Of a DNA stretch of 64,000 nucleotides, positions 23,774-36,790 are shown piece by piece. The stretch's first letter is position 1. Each line of letters starts with the position of its first letter. The stretch comes from Dolomedes plantarius. Its lineage: Eukaryota > Arthropoda > Arachnida > Araneae > Dolomedidae. The position numbers were made by a program, and so were the translations under genes. Under the pieces are notes generated by a model. It was not told the origin of the DNA and searched no databases. It saw nothing but the letters and a program-made list of their open reading frames with translations. The DNA is taken from contig OU015490.1 of the NCBI GenBank assembly GCA_907164885.2, positions 232,660,241 through 232,724,240 on the forward strand. Direction: 5' to 3'.

Positions 23774-24142
23774 GACTAAAGAAGATTTTAATTATATTTA
23801 TGCCTCGATAAAAACTAAAAATAAATTTATAAAGGTATAAAGATTAATAATTTCTATTTCTTGTATTGGAGCACCTTAAATGCAAATGTGAATAAATTTT
23901 CTTTAAAAAAAGATTACTTTAAAGTTGTAATTTCACTGAGTTATACTGAATTGTTTGTTATCTTTTTGAATTGTTTCTTATCAAATCACTTTCAACAGTT
24001 TTAATATAATGCTGGAAAATGTATTCATTGTTGGGTTTTATATCGTTTACATGGCGCTATAAATTATTTTCTCTATTTAAATCCTCATTGGACTCTTTCA
24101 AAATATGTACACTTTGCACATACAAAATCATTTCGATTGACA

Positions 24143-24146
<4 letters not shown>
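23774..24146. other. Unassigned AT-rich interval
   Basis: No feature recognised. Confidence 0.4.
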
Positions 24147-24233
<87 letters not shown>

Positions 24234-24247
24234 TATATATATACATA
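24147..24247. repeat. (TA)n array at a mariner derivative's left edge
   Basis: About 90 bp of pure TA ending at the target TA of the next element. Confidence 0.97.
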
Positions 24248-25406
<1,159 letters not shown>

Positions 25407-25408
25407 TA

Positions 25409-26172
25409 CTAGCTGAAAACCCGTACTTTGCTACTAAGTACATTAAAATTAAATACAACGGTCAATGTATGCAATTAAGTCCATAAAAAATATATATATA
25501 TATATATATAATAAACGCAATGATCAATGTATGCAATTGTTGTAAAAAAAACGAAAAAATATATATAAAAATAATCATAGCGGGTATTTTTATAGACAAA
25601 ATAATGTAGAAGAAAATATTTAAATTAAATCTAATAGAACATACTAAAGTTAATATAGTACAGTTTGAGGAACATATCTTTTAAAGTATTTTAATATTTT
25701 TTAGGATAATGTCCAATCCTCTACTGCATTAGCAAGAAAAAAAAATTATTTTGTCCATTTATTTTGTTGTTATGAACGTGACCCAATTTAGTTTAAAGTA
25801 TCACAAAATGAAAAGAAACCACGTGATCAGCATTTAAAAAATAAATTCTAAAAATCAATTTTTAAAAATTCACCAAAAATCACAAAATGGGGGTAAAGAT
25901 TCGAAAAAGATTTCATTTTAATGGAATTTTTATGATCTTTCTCGTGGTATAAATTTTATAACCCTCAGAATATTATTCTAAATGCAAACTTGAAAAAAGT
26001 TACAAAAACAGCTTAAAAATTTTATTTTAAAAAACGTATGAAGAATTTTTCAAAAATCTTTCTTAGTGCACCCTTACACTGAAGAATCGCCATGCAAAAT
26101 TTCAGCCCTGTATCCAGCGGTTTGGTCTGTGCGTTATATGTCAGTCAGTCAGTCAGTTATGGAACTGTTATA
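25409..26172 (-). mobile_element. Non-autonomous Helitron (family C), copy 5
   Basis: On the minus strand it starts near AACAGTTCCATAACTGACTG and ends GGGTTTTCAGCTAG followed by T. The body matches the other family C copies (CAGACCAAACCGCTGGA, CTGAAATTTTGCATGG, AGAAAGATCATAAAAATTCC). The extreme 5' end merges into (TA)n so the TC is not defined. Confidence 0.8.
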
Positions 26173-26588
26173 TATATATATATATATATATATTAAATTT
26201 AAATGAAAATCAATCGACAAAGCTCAATTCCACCACCAGCTGCGCTGAAAAATAAGCAAAACAGTTTTTGTTTTAATTTAAAACAATGACACAGCTCAAT
26301 TCCAACGGAATGTCACACGACATAATTCAATCAAAATGAAAAAAAAATCGAAATCTATGAAAATTCAATTTAACAATGCAATCGGAAACATTGAAAATGC
26401 TAAGTGACAGCAGCTGTTAAAAAGCACGCTGTCGGGCATGAGCAATGTTTAGTATTGCATGTGAGCGCTGTTACGTTCAACAGATGGGGCTCCCATTGCC
26501 TTAAAATATTTAGTATAGTGTGCGTTACTTTTACGTGAAACAGATGGCACTGTTTTTCCAAAAAAAGTTTGTTTTTAAGTGTCACAGG

Positions 26589-26716
26589 TCTGACATCTAT
26601 ATAATAGGTATATACGAGTAATAACACACGCGTTGGAATGCAACGTTGTGTCAAAATTTCAAGTCAATCGACCGACTACTGTTCAAGTTTTGCAAGCACA
26701 AGCATACGGAGGCTGA

Positions 26717-26720
<4 letters not shown>
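26589..26720 (+). repeat. Repeat R2, copy 1
   Basis: Matches 28751-28880 (shared CAAGTCAATCGACCGACTAC and ACATCTATATAA), both followed by (TA)n-like sequence. Class unknown. Confidence 0.7.
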
Positions 26721-26809
<89 letters not shown>

Positions 26810-26814
26810 TATTA
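26721..26814. repeat. (TA)n(TTTA)n microsatellite
   Basis: TA array followed by about ten TTTA units, ending at the 5' end of a Helitron. Confidence 0.97.
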
Positions 26815-27514
26815 TCTATATATATATAAAACAGTTCCATGACTGACTGACTCACAGACTGACATACAAGGCACAGACCAAACCGCTAGACCTAAAGGGC
26901 TGAAATTTTGCATGGTGATTCTTCGTATAGTGTAGGGGTGCATTAAGAAATATTTTTGAAAAATTCTTCTTAGATTTTTTTTAAATTAAATTTTTAAGCT
27001 GTTTTTGTAACTTTTTTTAAGGTTTGCATTTAAAATAATACTTTAAGGGTTATAAAATTTATATCACAAGAAAGATCATAAAAATTCCTTTAAAATGAGA
27101 TCGTTTTCGAATCTTTACCTCCATTTCCTGATTTTTGGTGAATTTTTAAAAATTAATTTTTAGAATTTAAGTTATTAAATGCTGATCACGTGATTTCTTT
27201 TTCTGGTACTTTAAATAAATTTATCGTCACGGGCATAACAACTAAATAGACAAAAAAAATATTTTTTTCTCTTGCTAATGCGTCAGACGATTGGACATTA
27301 TCTAAAAAAATATTAAAATACAATAAAAGATATTATGTTTCTCAAACTGTACTATATTAACTGTACTATATTCTTTAATATGTCCTATTACATTTAATTT
27401 AAATATGATCTTCTACATTATTTTGTCTATAAAAATATCCCTTCCGATTTTTTTTTATAAATATATTTTTTTGTTTTTTTTACATCAATTGTATACATTG
27501 ATCTTCGGATTTAT

Positions 27515-27572
<58 letters not shown>

Positions 27573-28116
27573 ATATAACCATTACATCTCGTTCTTAAAA
27601 TGCAACCTGAAAGGGAAAACTAGCTCGTATTTACATGGCTGGAGCTAGACTCAGCCTGAAAGGAATTAAATCAAATTTGGAAGCATTCGGATCGAATCGT
27701 TTTATTTAAGCGACAGAAAAATACGTCCATTCATTTCAGATGCTCGGAGCGAAGTGTAATATCACCTTTCAACCTTACGCTCTAGAAGCGAGGTACATGT
27801 GCCTGTTATTTTGAAGTGTCAGCTGAATTTGGGGCTGGCGATACGAACCCACGCCTTTCTCGAGACGTATACACGTGTAGAAATGCAACGTTTGCTATTT
27901 TATGGGAAGTTCTGTTGCTATGGGTTTTTAAAGCGCTAAAGTAATGTTACTGGGGATTGGACTCAGGAAAGGGAATTTAAATGATAGAATGGAGGGCCTA
28001 ATATTTAATTTATTACATTTATATATATATATACATTTTTTTGGCATTAATTGCATGCATTGACCGTTGTATTTAATTTGAATGTACTCCGTAGCGAAGT
28101 GCGGGTTTTCAGCTAG
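26815..28116 (+). mobile_element. Non-autonomous Helitron (family C), copy 1
   Basis: Begins TCTATATATATATAAAACAG after A (26814) and ends GGGTTTTCAGCTAG before T (28117). The 3' hairpin lies in CCGTAGCGAAGTGCGG. A copy of repeat R with microsatellites (27520-27998) is inserted near its 3' end; without that it matches the roughly 770-bp size of its relatives. Confidence 0.85.
27575..27998 (-). repeat. Interspersed repeat R, copy 2, nested in a Helitron
   Basis: Reverse complement of the interrupted copy at 1127-2285, here without the MITE. Bounded by TA arrays on one side. Confidence 0.7.

Positions 28117-28117
<1 letters not shown>

Positions 28118-28168
<51 letters not shown>
28118..28168. 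repeat. (TA)n array
   Basis: Starts at the T following the CTAG end of a Helitron. Confidence 0.97.
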
Positions 28169-28170
<2 letters not shown>

Positions 28171-28697
28171 GCCGTTGTCTCTGTATAACACTTCCGGGCT
28201 GTACTCATCTTTCAATTGAAGCCCTCAGTAAACAAACGGCCGGTTAGGCCTAATTTCAATTTCAGATGTAGATCAGAATTTTTTCTTACCTAAAAACTAA
28301 TATCTTCTCCATCAAATCCCGTTTGTTCAGCCTATTTTTCTATAAAGCATTCAGAACTAAAAAAAATTGGATGCTTTTAGCTGTATATTTAACAGTTTTT
28401 AAAAATCTGTTTACTTTTGCGACGAATTCTGAAAGTAAACAAACTTGAATGTAAATGAATCAAGTAGCTCAAGTATTCATACCGCGTAGTGAGCTGTAAA
28501 AAAGTGGATGGCAGTCTACTACTCCAATCGCATGAAAAACTAAATAAATAAAAAATAATGAAAGGGTTTGCTTTTACAAGGTGTGGATTAAATGCAATAT
28601 TGTTAGATAATTCGGGATATTTTTTAACTTTCATATACTTTTTCCATTATGACGTCATTATTAGTATTATGACGTCAAAATGACGGGTTACCTTCTA

Positions 28698-28698
<1 letters not shown>
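28169..28698. other. Unassigned interval
   Basis: No gene or element ends recognised; contains TGACGTCA-like words near 28650-28682 (ATGACGTCAT, ATGACGTCAA), which look like cAMP-response elements but lack context. Confidence 0.35.
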
Positions 28699-28735
<37 letters not shown>

Positions 28736-28750
28736 ATAGAGCATTTTGAA

Positions 28751-28880
28751 TGTGACATCTATATAACAGGTATATAAAAACACACAAGTATTCGAGTGCA
28801 AAGTTGTGTTAGAATATCAAGTCAATCGACCGACTACTGTTCGAGTTTTACGAGCACATGTATAAACAGGCTGAATTTTT
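28751..28880 (+). repeat. Repeat R2, copy 2
   Basis: Second copy of the roughly 130-bp sequence at 26589-26720, preceded by a (TA)n array at 28699-28730. Confidence 0.7.
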
Positions 28881-29437
28881 ACATATGTATAATATAATTA
28901 ATATATATATATATATAACATATAAAACCCCAAAACCCTTTCAAAATTCTAAATTCTTTTAAATTCCCTTGGGCGTATAGAAATTGAGCGGTTCGGTTTA
29001 AAGAACAATGGATTGGAGCGTAACCAAAAACTAAAGTAAGTAATCTAGATATCATCCCTTTAAACCCCCTGTCTAGCGGACGCCAAACCTTATATAACGC
29101 CACGGGGCTCAATCCCGGAGAACTGGCCTGGGGCCCTCCGTCCTATCAATGCAACAGTTCAGGGGTTACATGACTTGTGCACCTCGATGTACAGGCGCGA
29201 TTTTGGGATTTTCCATTGCCCCAAGAAGATGTAGCAATGTGAATAATAAAGATTTTGTTCGCTGCACTTGGTGTGTTCCTGTGTGTGTCCGAGGATGGAG
29301 AGGCCGAAAGCGACCGTAAACTTTACCGACAACCTCACGATTTTCAGCGCGGGACAGAAATAGATTGACTATGTCGAACTTGAACTTCCGTGACGTACGG
29401 CTAGCCGGCGTTATCAACCGTTCTTCTTCCTCCCACG

Positions 29438-29439
<2 letters not shown>
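28881..29439. other. Unassigned, partly GC-rich segment
   Basis: The block 29060-29420 is GC-richer and has an AATAATAAAGATTTTG polyadenylation-like word at 29241, followed by TG-rich sequence. This suggests an LTR R-U5 or transposon 3' end, but no boundaries were found. Confidence 0.3.

Positions 29440-29511
<72 letters not shown>
29440..29511. repeat. (TA)n array
   Basis: About 70 bp of pure TA. Confidence 0.97.
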
Positions 29512-29513
<2 letters not shown>

Positions 29514-29692
29514 CGCAGAGAATTTTGAAAAATGTTAGCATTACTGAAAAAAGGCTTTTTTCTGGCAAAAATCCTTATTTTGAAATCTATGAGTCTCCTG
29601 AAGTAGTAAAAAAGAATATTAATTATTCTCATTCTGTATTGTTAAAAACAGAAAATTTAAATATTCAAGTTTGAAGGCCCCTTGTCCCCTTA
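29512..29692. mobile_element. MITE right-end fragment
   Basis: Matches the right part of the MITE at 38721-39385 (shared GCATTTTGAAAAATG-like start, AGTAAAAAAGAATATTAA, and the terminus TTGTCCCCTTAA). The left end is missing and is replaced by the TA array. Confidence 0.65.
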
Positions 29693-30679
29693 AATTGGCG
29701 AAATAAAATATTTACAGTGAAATATTTTGTCATAAAGAAAAATGTATAGTTTCGAGTTGCTTTTTTTTTAACATCAACAGTGAATTTAGTAAAAAGGTAC
29801 AATTAGTTAATACGTTTATTTAAACAAAAATAAGTTCTGCATTTAAAAATTAATTATAAATTAGTTTCAAAATTTAACAAATAAAATACTTTTGCTTCGT
29901 TGAAATATTTCAGTAAATGGTTATCCATTCAAGAAAAAGATTTTTTTCAGGCATTATTTTCTTATTCGTTACAAATGTATTTTGCTTTTTTGGGGTTTTG
30001 CTTTTTATGTGTTCAGGTGGAGTTTTTTTTAATGATTTTATATCTACAAAGCTCAGTATAATCTTAACATAAACAATTCATTTCTTTTATAATTTATAAA
30101 ATGTTGAACAATTCATAAAATGCTTTCTTTCAACTTTATTACTGTAAAAAAGCCATTATTTTTATGCTTATCTTGCTTTTAGTAATCCTAATGTAAACAA
30201 ATAAAATTCTTTAAGATTATATTCTCGTAATGTGTTGCAAAGTGGTCAAATTGTTTTATCTAAACAAAGGATGACGCCTTATTTTAAAAGCTTTTGCTAT
30301 CAATGTTTTAACAATATATTAACTCATTCTCTTGTCATAGATTGTTTAAACCAGTATAATAAACTAAGCTACATCAATTAAACATATTAAACACAAAAAT
30401 TTGTAATTAGTCTTGATCAAAACAGCATTAAAAATGTTATTTTAGTACGTATAAATTCTTACAATATTGTGAAAAAATGTATCAAATTCCCTGTTGCTTG
30501 ATCATTCAGAGTATGGAATGGATACTTTCAGATACAAAAATTACAAAACAGTTTTACATATTAAAGAAATTATTTATTATGTAAAACAATTACAAATTAA
30601 ATTTGTTAAAGAAAGAAATTTTTGTTTTTTTTCCTCGTCATAAACAATGACATTATTGCAATAAACCCCAATAAAATTT

Positions 30680-30683
<4 letters not shown>
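29693..30683. other. Unassigned AT-rich interval
   Basis: No gene or repeat recognised in about 1 kb. Confidence 0.4.
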
Positions 30684-30770
<87 letters not shown>

Positions 30771-30803
30771 ATATACACGCACACACACATACACACATAT
30801 TTA
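30684..30803. repeat. (TA)n(CA)n microsatellite
   Basis: Seventy-five bases of TA followed by ACAC units, ending beside a Tc1 element. Confidence 0.97.
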
Positions 30804-30807
30804 TATA

Positions 30808-32216
30808 CACTGCTGGCACTGTAAATGCAACACCCTGAAGGAAACATGCAAATAACATGAAATTTACAACATGCATTAGAGGAGGTGAGATAACCAAATG
30901 ATTAGAATTTCAGCGCAGACGCACATCACGCGAGCCTGTGGCGCCACTTCAAAGCTCTATTTAAGGCTTGGAGATTTCGACGATTTAAAGTTCGGCAATT
31001 GTGTTTTTCTTGTGATTTTCTTAAAAAAAACGATCAATTATGCCTCGTCGAAAACAGCGATCATCTTTTGATCAAGTATCCGAGTTCGACAGAGGAAGGA
31101 TAGTGGCCTACCGAGATTGTGGATTATCTTTCAGGGAAATCGGTAGTCGTGTTGGACGAAACCAAACAACTGTAATGCGGATATGTGATCGTTGGATGCA
31201 GGAAGGTACGACGGACCGGCGTGTTCGATCGCATCCACCTCACCGCAACACTTCACGTGATGACAGGCAAATTGTGCACATGGCAGTGACGGATCGCTCA
31301 GTCACGTCACGAACCATAGCACAGCACATGCAGTCTGTAAGGCATCATCCAGTGTCTGCGCGTACCATTCGACGCCGTTTACAGCAGAGTGGTCTGTCCG
31401 CAAGACGTCCATTGCTTTGTCTACCCTTGACGCAGAACCACAGACGTCTCCGCCGCCAATGGTGCGATGACAGAAGGATGTGGACGGCAGAATGGAATGA
31501 AATTGTCTTTACTGACGAGTCACGCTTCTGTCTGCAACACCACGATGGTCGCATTCGAGTCTGGAGACACCGTGAAGAGAGGATGCTGAACAGCTGCGTT
31601 ATGCACCGCCACACTGGTCCTGCACCGGGTATTATGGTATGGGGCGGTATTGGATTTCACTCTCGCACACCTCTAGTACGCATTGCCGGTACTTTAAACA
31701 GCCAGCGCTACATGTCCGAGGTGTTGGAGCCAGTTGTCCTTCCTTACCTTCAGGGCTTGCCCACAGCCATATTTCAACAGGATAATGCGCGACCACACGT
31801 GGCACGCATTGTCCAACGGTTCTTCGTCAATCGCCAGATTGTATTGCTTCCCTGGCCGCCTCGCTCTCCGGATGTTTAGCCGATAGAAAACATGTGGTCC
31901 ATGGTTGCTCTACGATTGACCCAGATTCCATCCCCAGTTGCCACAGCAGATCAACTTTGGCAACGTGTGGAAGCTGCTTGGTCTGCTGTGCCGCAAGAAC
32001 TCATCCAAAGTCTCTTTGAATCAATTCCGAGGCGTGTGGCAACGGTGATCTCCAACAATGACGGCTACTCTGGCTACTGATTTTGGCAAGAACCACACTT
32101 CACAGAAGTCTATAAATTTAATCATTTGATACTTGGTCAACATGTTATCTACAAAATAAATTTTGTTGTGATATCTCTTGTCTTTCTTGGTGTTGCAATT
32201 TGGGTGGCCAGCAGTG
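30808..32216 (+). mobile_element. Tc1-like transposon (DD34E), copy 1
   Basis: Inverted ends CACTGCTGGCACTGTAAATG and, reverse-complemented, CACTGCTGGCCACCCAAATT; TA flanks both. Same family as 41079-42482, which is in the opposite orientation. Carries one nearly open transposase. Confidence 0.92.
31040..32080 (+). pseudogene. Tc1-like DD34E transposase, single nonsense codon
   Basis: A 346-codon frame starting MPRRKQRSSF with one TAG at 31877-31879, exactly between PRSPDV and PIENMW, two codons upstream of the catalytic Glu. The frame then continues to TAA at 32080. The N-terminal helix-turn-helix (FDRGRIVAYRDCGLSFREIG and RNQTTVMRICDRWMQEG) precedes the core: TDESRF, QQDNARPH and PIENMW supply Asp, Asp and Glu with 34 residues between the last two. 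The C-terminus RRVATVISNNDGYSGY is complete. The sister copy keeps SPDLSPIEN at this point, so the stop came from a Ser codon change. Role: TA-target cut-and-paste transposition. Confidence 0.92.
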
Positions 32217-32218
32217 TA

Positions 32219-32636
32219 TATAAATGTGTGTGTCTGTGTACGTAAGGTTCTCCTACGAAGTCTAAGGATCTTCAAGAGAACAAAATAGCCATATTTTTAA
32301 TAGAACAAACATTTAAAGAATACCTTAAAACTAAATATCAAACTATTTACAAGAATTAATATAAATCGTCTTGTAAGGGTACAAGTATATCGTTTTTGAA
32401 CAGTTAAATGCCTCATAGTTCTGCACACATGTTGTTACCCGTCTTCATTCCATCTCCCAGGCGCTTCAGCTCCCCGGTACGTTGGCTCAAATACTCTGTC
32501 TGCACACATTTATGCATCAAGGGTGGCATGTCACTCGTTGACGTCACAAGTCGTGTGGTACTCTTAATCGGGGAAAGTGATGGGAATGATTCCATTTGTG
32601 TGTGTGGAATTGATTGAACACCGGGCAAACAAATTC

Positions 32637-32639
<3 letters not shown>
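32219..32639. other. Unassigned interval
   Basis: No gene seen; TGTG-rich ends lead into the microsatellite. Confidence 0.4.
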
Positions 32640-32728
<89 letters not shown>

Positions 32729-32812
32729 TATATATAGATATATATATATATAGATATATAAAGATATATATATATATAGATATATATATATATAGATAGA
32801 TATAGATATATG

Positions 32813-32894
<82 letters not shown>

Positions 32895-32961
32895 GATATA
32901 TATATGTATATATATAGATATATATATGTATATATATATATGTATATATACGAGTATATTT
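32640..32961. repeat. Compound (CA)n(TA)n(GATA)n microsatellite
   Basis: About 320 bp of dinucleotide and tetranucleotide repeats. Tyr/Ile frames across it are artefacts. Confidence 0.97.
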
Positions 32962-32984
32962 TTTTTATTTTATTTTTTTATCTA

Positions 32985-33090
32985 ATGTGGAGGCACTTGT
33001 AATGAAACATTCGCGCTTACTCGCAGTTTTACTGCCCATTTTATTATGGGGGCACCATACAGGCGGACAGCATTACCCCCTATTTAGGGA
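32985..33090 (-). repeat. SINE family C, 3' fragment
   Basis: Reverse complement carries GGGGGTAATGCTGTCCGCCT and ATAATAAAATGGGCAGTAAA, matching the 3' part of 10265-10470. The tRNA-like head is missing. Confidence 0.7.
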
Positions 33091-33108
33091 TATATATATA
33101 TATACATA

Positions 33109-33145
<37 letters not shown>

Positions 33146-33254
33146 ATATATGTAGGTATGTGTTTGTGTGTATATCCGAATCATTTTGTAGTCTTAAAAT
33201 AATTAATGAAAAATAAATCAGTAAAAGAAAAGAAGGCGTTTCGAAAGGAACAAC

Positions 33255-33260
33255 TTTATT
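33255..33260 (-). promoter_or_regulatory. Polyadenylation signal of the secreted Gly/His-rich gene
   Basis: AATAAA on the minus strand, about 150 nt after the stop codon, followed by a GTTG/TTTCG downstream stretch. A 3' UTR of this size is usual for small secreted proteins. Confidence 0.6.
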
Positions 33261-33409
33261 TACAGAACACAACAATCAACGACAAAAAATGCGATGTAAC
33301 TTGTTGACTATACAGTGACTTGTATACAGTGACTATACATTAGTAATATGACTACAAATTTTTTGACTTGTACTATGAATTAGCGGGGATGGAGCGGCTC
33401 TAATTGAGA

Positions 33410-33727
33410 TTAAAATCCGTATCCGTAACCGCCACCATAACCACCTCCGTATCCACCTCCGTATCCACCCAGTCCATGGACCTCTGCGCCATGCGCGGAT
33501 CGGCCATGATGGTGGTGATGGTGACCGTGTCCGTGATGGCCCCTCAGAAGTTTAGCCAAGAGTCCAGCAGCTAGAAGTGTCTCAAGACCTCCGTGGCCAT
33601 GACCGTGCTTTCCGCCACCACCTCCCAATAGACCTCCCATCATTCCTTGTCCAGCATCGACCAGAACTCCGAAGGATGCCAGCATAAGGCAAAGGCAGAG
33701 GGCAACGATCTTGTGGGAGGAAGTCAT
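33410..33727 (-). CDS. Secreted Gly/His/Tyr-rich protein, coding exon
   Basis: A 105-residue protein beginning MTSSHKIVALCLCLMLASFG, a classic signal peptide with cleavage likely near residue 25 (VDA|G). The mature part is ordered: a Gly run (GGLLGGGGGKHGHGHGG), a short amphipathic Leu/Ala helix (LETLLAAGLLAKLL), a His cluster (HHGHGHHHHHHG), and a C-terminal GGYGGGYGGGYGGGYGYGF repeat. There are no mature cysteines. I chose this Met because the splice acceptor TTTTCCACAG ends 8 nt upstream (33735), so the Met 26 codons earlier lies in intron. Gly-Tyr repeats recall spider glycine-rich antimicrobial peptides and cuticle proteins, and the His cluster could bind zinc or copper; both are inferences. 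It is the only exported protein in the window. Confidence 0.85.
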   Translation of the reverse strand: MTSSHKIVALCLCLMLASFGVLVDAGQGMMGGLLGGGGGKHGHGHGGLETLLAAGLLAKLLRGHHGHGHHHHHHGRSAHGAEVHGLGGYGGGYGGGYGGGYGYGF

Positions 33728-33855
33728 TTTTGGCCTGTGGAAAATTAATATACATGAAACTATAGTCATTGAAATAAAACAACAACTAAAGGAATAAAAG
33801 ATCATTACAAGGAAAATTTAAAAATAACAAACACGCACACACACACACATATATA

Positions 33856-34651
33856 TCTATATATATAAAACAGTTCCGTAACTGACTCATTCATTCATTC
33901 ATTCATTCATTCACTGACTGACTGACATACAACGCACAGACCAAACCGCTGGACCTAAAGGGCTGAAATTTTGCATGGCGATTCTTCTTATAGTGTAGGG
34001 GTGCACTAAGAGAGATTTTTGAAAAATTCTTCTTAGATTTTTTTAAATTAAATTTTTAAGCTGTTTTTTTTACTTTTTTTAAGTTTACATTTAAAATAAT
34101 AATTTGAGGGTTATAAAATTTATATCACGAGAAAGATCATAAAAATTCCTTTAAAATGAAATCTTTTTCGAATCTTTACCTTCATTTCCTGATTTTTGGT
34201 GAATTTTTAAAGATTAATTTTTAGAATTTAATTTATTAAATGCTGATAACGTGACTTCTTTTTCTGGTACTTTAAATAAATTTATCGTCACGTGCATAAA
34301 AACTAAATAGACGAAAAATATTTTTTTTTTCTTGCTAATGCGGCAGACGATTGGACATTATCCAAAAAAATATTAAAATACAGTAAAAGAAATGTTCTAG
34401 AAACTGTACTATATTAACTGTACTATATTCTTTAGTATTCTTTATATTAGATTTAATTTGAATATCTTCTTCTACATTATTTTGTCTATAAAAATATCCC
34501 TTATGATTTTTTTATAAATATATATATATTTTACATCAATTATATACATTGATCGTCGTATTTATTATATATATATTGGCATTAATTGCATACATTCACC
34601 GATGTTTTTTCTTTGAATGTACTCCGTAGCGAAGTGCGGGTTTTCAGCTAG
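33856..34651 (+). mobile_element. Non-autonomous Helitron (family C), copy 2
   Basis: Begins TCTATATATATAAAACAG after A and ends GTTTTCAGCTAG before T. A short ATTC repeat (33886-33912) replaces the usual ACTG repeat after ACAGTTCCGTAACTGA. Confidence 0.88.
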
Positions 34652-34689
34652 TATATATATATATGTATGTGTGTACACTCTTGTATTCA

Positions 34690-35459
34690 TCCATACTTAT
34701 AAAACAGTTCCGTGACTGGCAGATATCGCCCAGTCCAAACCGCTGGACCTAAAGTTCTGAGATTTTACATGGCAATTATTTCTTATAGTGTAGGGGTGCA
34801 CCAAGAAAGATTTTTGAAAAATTCTTGTTAGACTTTTTAATTAAATTTTTAAGCTGTTTTTGTAACTTTTTTTAAAGTTTGCATTTAAAATAATAATCTG
34901 AGGGTTATAAAATGTATATCACGAGAAAGATCATAAAAATTCCTTTAAAGTGAAATCCTTTTTTCGAATATTTACCTCCATTTTCGGATTTTTGGTGAAT
35001 TTTAAAAAATTAATTTTTAGAATTTAAATTATTAAATGCTGATCCCGAGATTTCTTTTTTTTTTGAGATACTTTAAATTAATTTTGCGTCACGTGCATAA
35101 CAACGAAATAAATTGTCAAAAAAAATTTTAAAAATAATAAAATATAAAATTTAACCACTAAACTAATTAAGATAGATAGTTTTTAAGAATTTAATTCAAA
35201 TTACTATATTTTATAGATATTAAACATACAAATTAACTGCATACATTGACAGTTGTATTTAATTTGAATATTTTCTTCTACATTATTTTGTCTATTAAAA
35301 TATCCGTCACGATTTTTTAAAATATTTTTTGCTTTAATTGCATGCATTGACCATTGTATTTATTATAAATTTTTTTTGTTTTTTTGGCATTAATTGCATA
35401 TATTGACCGTCGTATTTAATTTGAATGTACTCCGTATAGAAACACAGGTATTCAGATAG
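34690..35459 (+). mobile_element. Non-autonomous Helitron (family C), copy 3
   Basis: Begins TCCATACTTATAAAACAG after A; the end is changed to TATTCAGATAG followed by T. It lies only about 40 bp after copy 2 in the same direction. Confidence 0.8.
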
Positions 35460-36495
35460 TTTATTTATATATGAAGTGTAAACCAAAAACAATACAGTGA
35501 TCTTCAAAATGAACACTAATATGAAAAAATATTAAATAAAAACTTTGAATATTTAAATACTAATGACTTAATAAAATATTTCAAAATAATAACATTAGTT
35601 ATATATCTATTAATATCAAATGAAATGCATAAGCAAAGCGCACTATGAGCGCTTTTCTAACACATATATAACACGAAAATTTCCTTAATTTTTGGCATAA
35701 AAAAGGAAAAAGGTTTTACTTATAGTCTCACTTTGAAAAGCAATTTAATTTTTTCTAAAGAACTTAAATTTTGGGGTTATCTTTATCTAAAATTAGAGTA
35801 CAAAAATTATATTGCTTGAGAGGAATAATATATGCAAAGTATTGAAATAAATGCATCTCTGACAGATCATGCATTCTAGATAGACAAACCATGGTGTAAT
35901 AAAAAACTTTCAGAGCTAAATTTGCATACATTCAGCATATTAAAGATTTCATAGATCTGTCAACCTTCAACATGCTATTGCTGACGAAATGATTGTTTGA
36001 TTCGTGTAATCAATTTTTTAATTTATCCGCTTTTATTATGCGTTCTACTAAAGGCGTTTCATTATATGGAGAATTGAAATATTGCTTTCTCTGTATCTTT
36101 TCTGTCATTTATTTTTCATTTCTAGGATAACGTTTTAAATATTTAACAACATAAGTTTTAATTAAATTTACTCTATTTTTGTATTGTAAAATAGTGAGTA
36201 GACTTAACTTTATAATTTATTACCTGTAAACGTCATTGCATTTAATCTCAATGGAGCGTATCAAAGTTTGCAGATAAATTAATTAATCTTATCCAAGCTT
36301 ATAAATTACAGTAAGATAGTGGTGATTTGAATAAATGACTTGTTTCCCCCCAAATAGATAGCATAAATTTTCAAATGAGAAGGCCTTGTATAAAATGGGT
36401 GAAATTATTTGTCGTTTATTTTATAAATGATTACACAAATATGCTTTTTGTTCATATATGTTTTTATATTATAACCATGTGTTCGTTTGAATATT

Positions 36496-36790
36496 TTTGA
36501 TAGTACACTTATTTTTGACTTAAATTTTTGTGTTTTAACGTATCAGAAATGTTATTAAAAAGTATTACCAATGATGAAAAATTGGTGAAAAAATAAATAT
36601 TTTTAAGGTAATTTAAGTCTTGATATATATTTTTAAATTTTTTAATTTGATAGTACACGTATTTTTGACTTAAATTTTTGTGTTTTAACGTACCTGAAAC
36701 TTCATTAAAAAATATTACCAATGATGAAAAATGTGGGAACATAAATATTTTTAAGGTTATTTAAGTCTTGATAAATATATTTTTTAACGT
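36496..36790. repeat. Two-unit 150-bp tandem duplication
   Basis: GATAGTACAC starts at 36499 and again at 36649; both units share TTTTTGACTTAAATTTTTGT and ATTACCAATGATGAAAAA. Confidence 0.85.
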
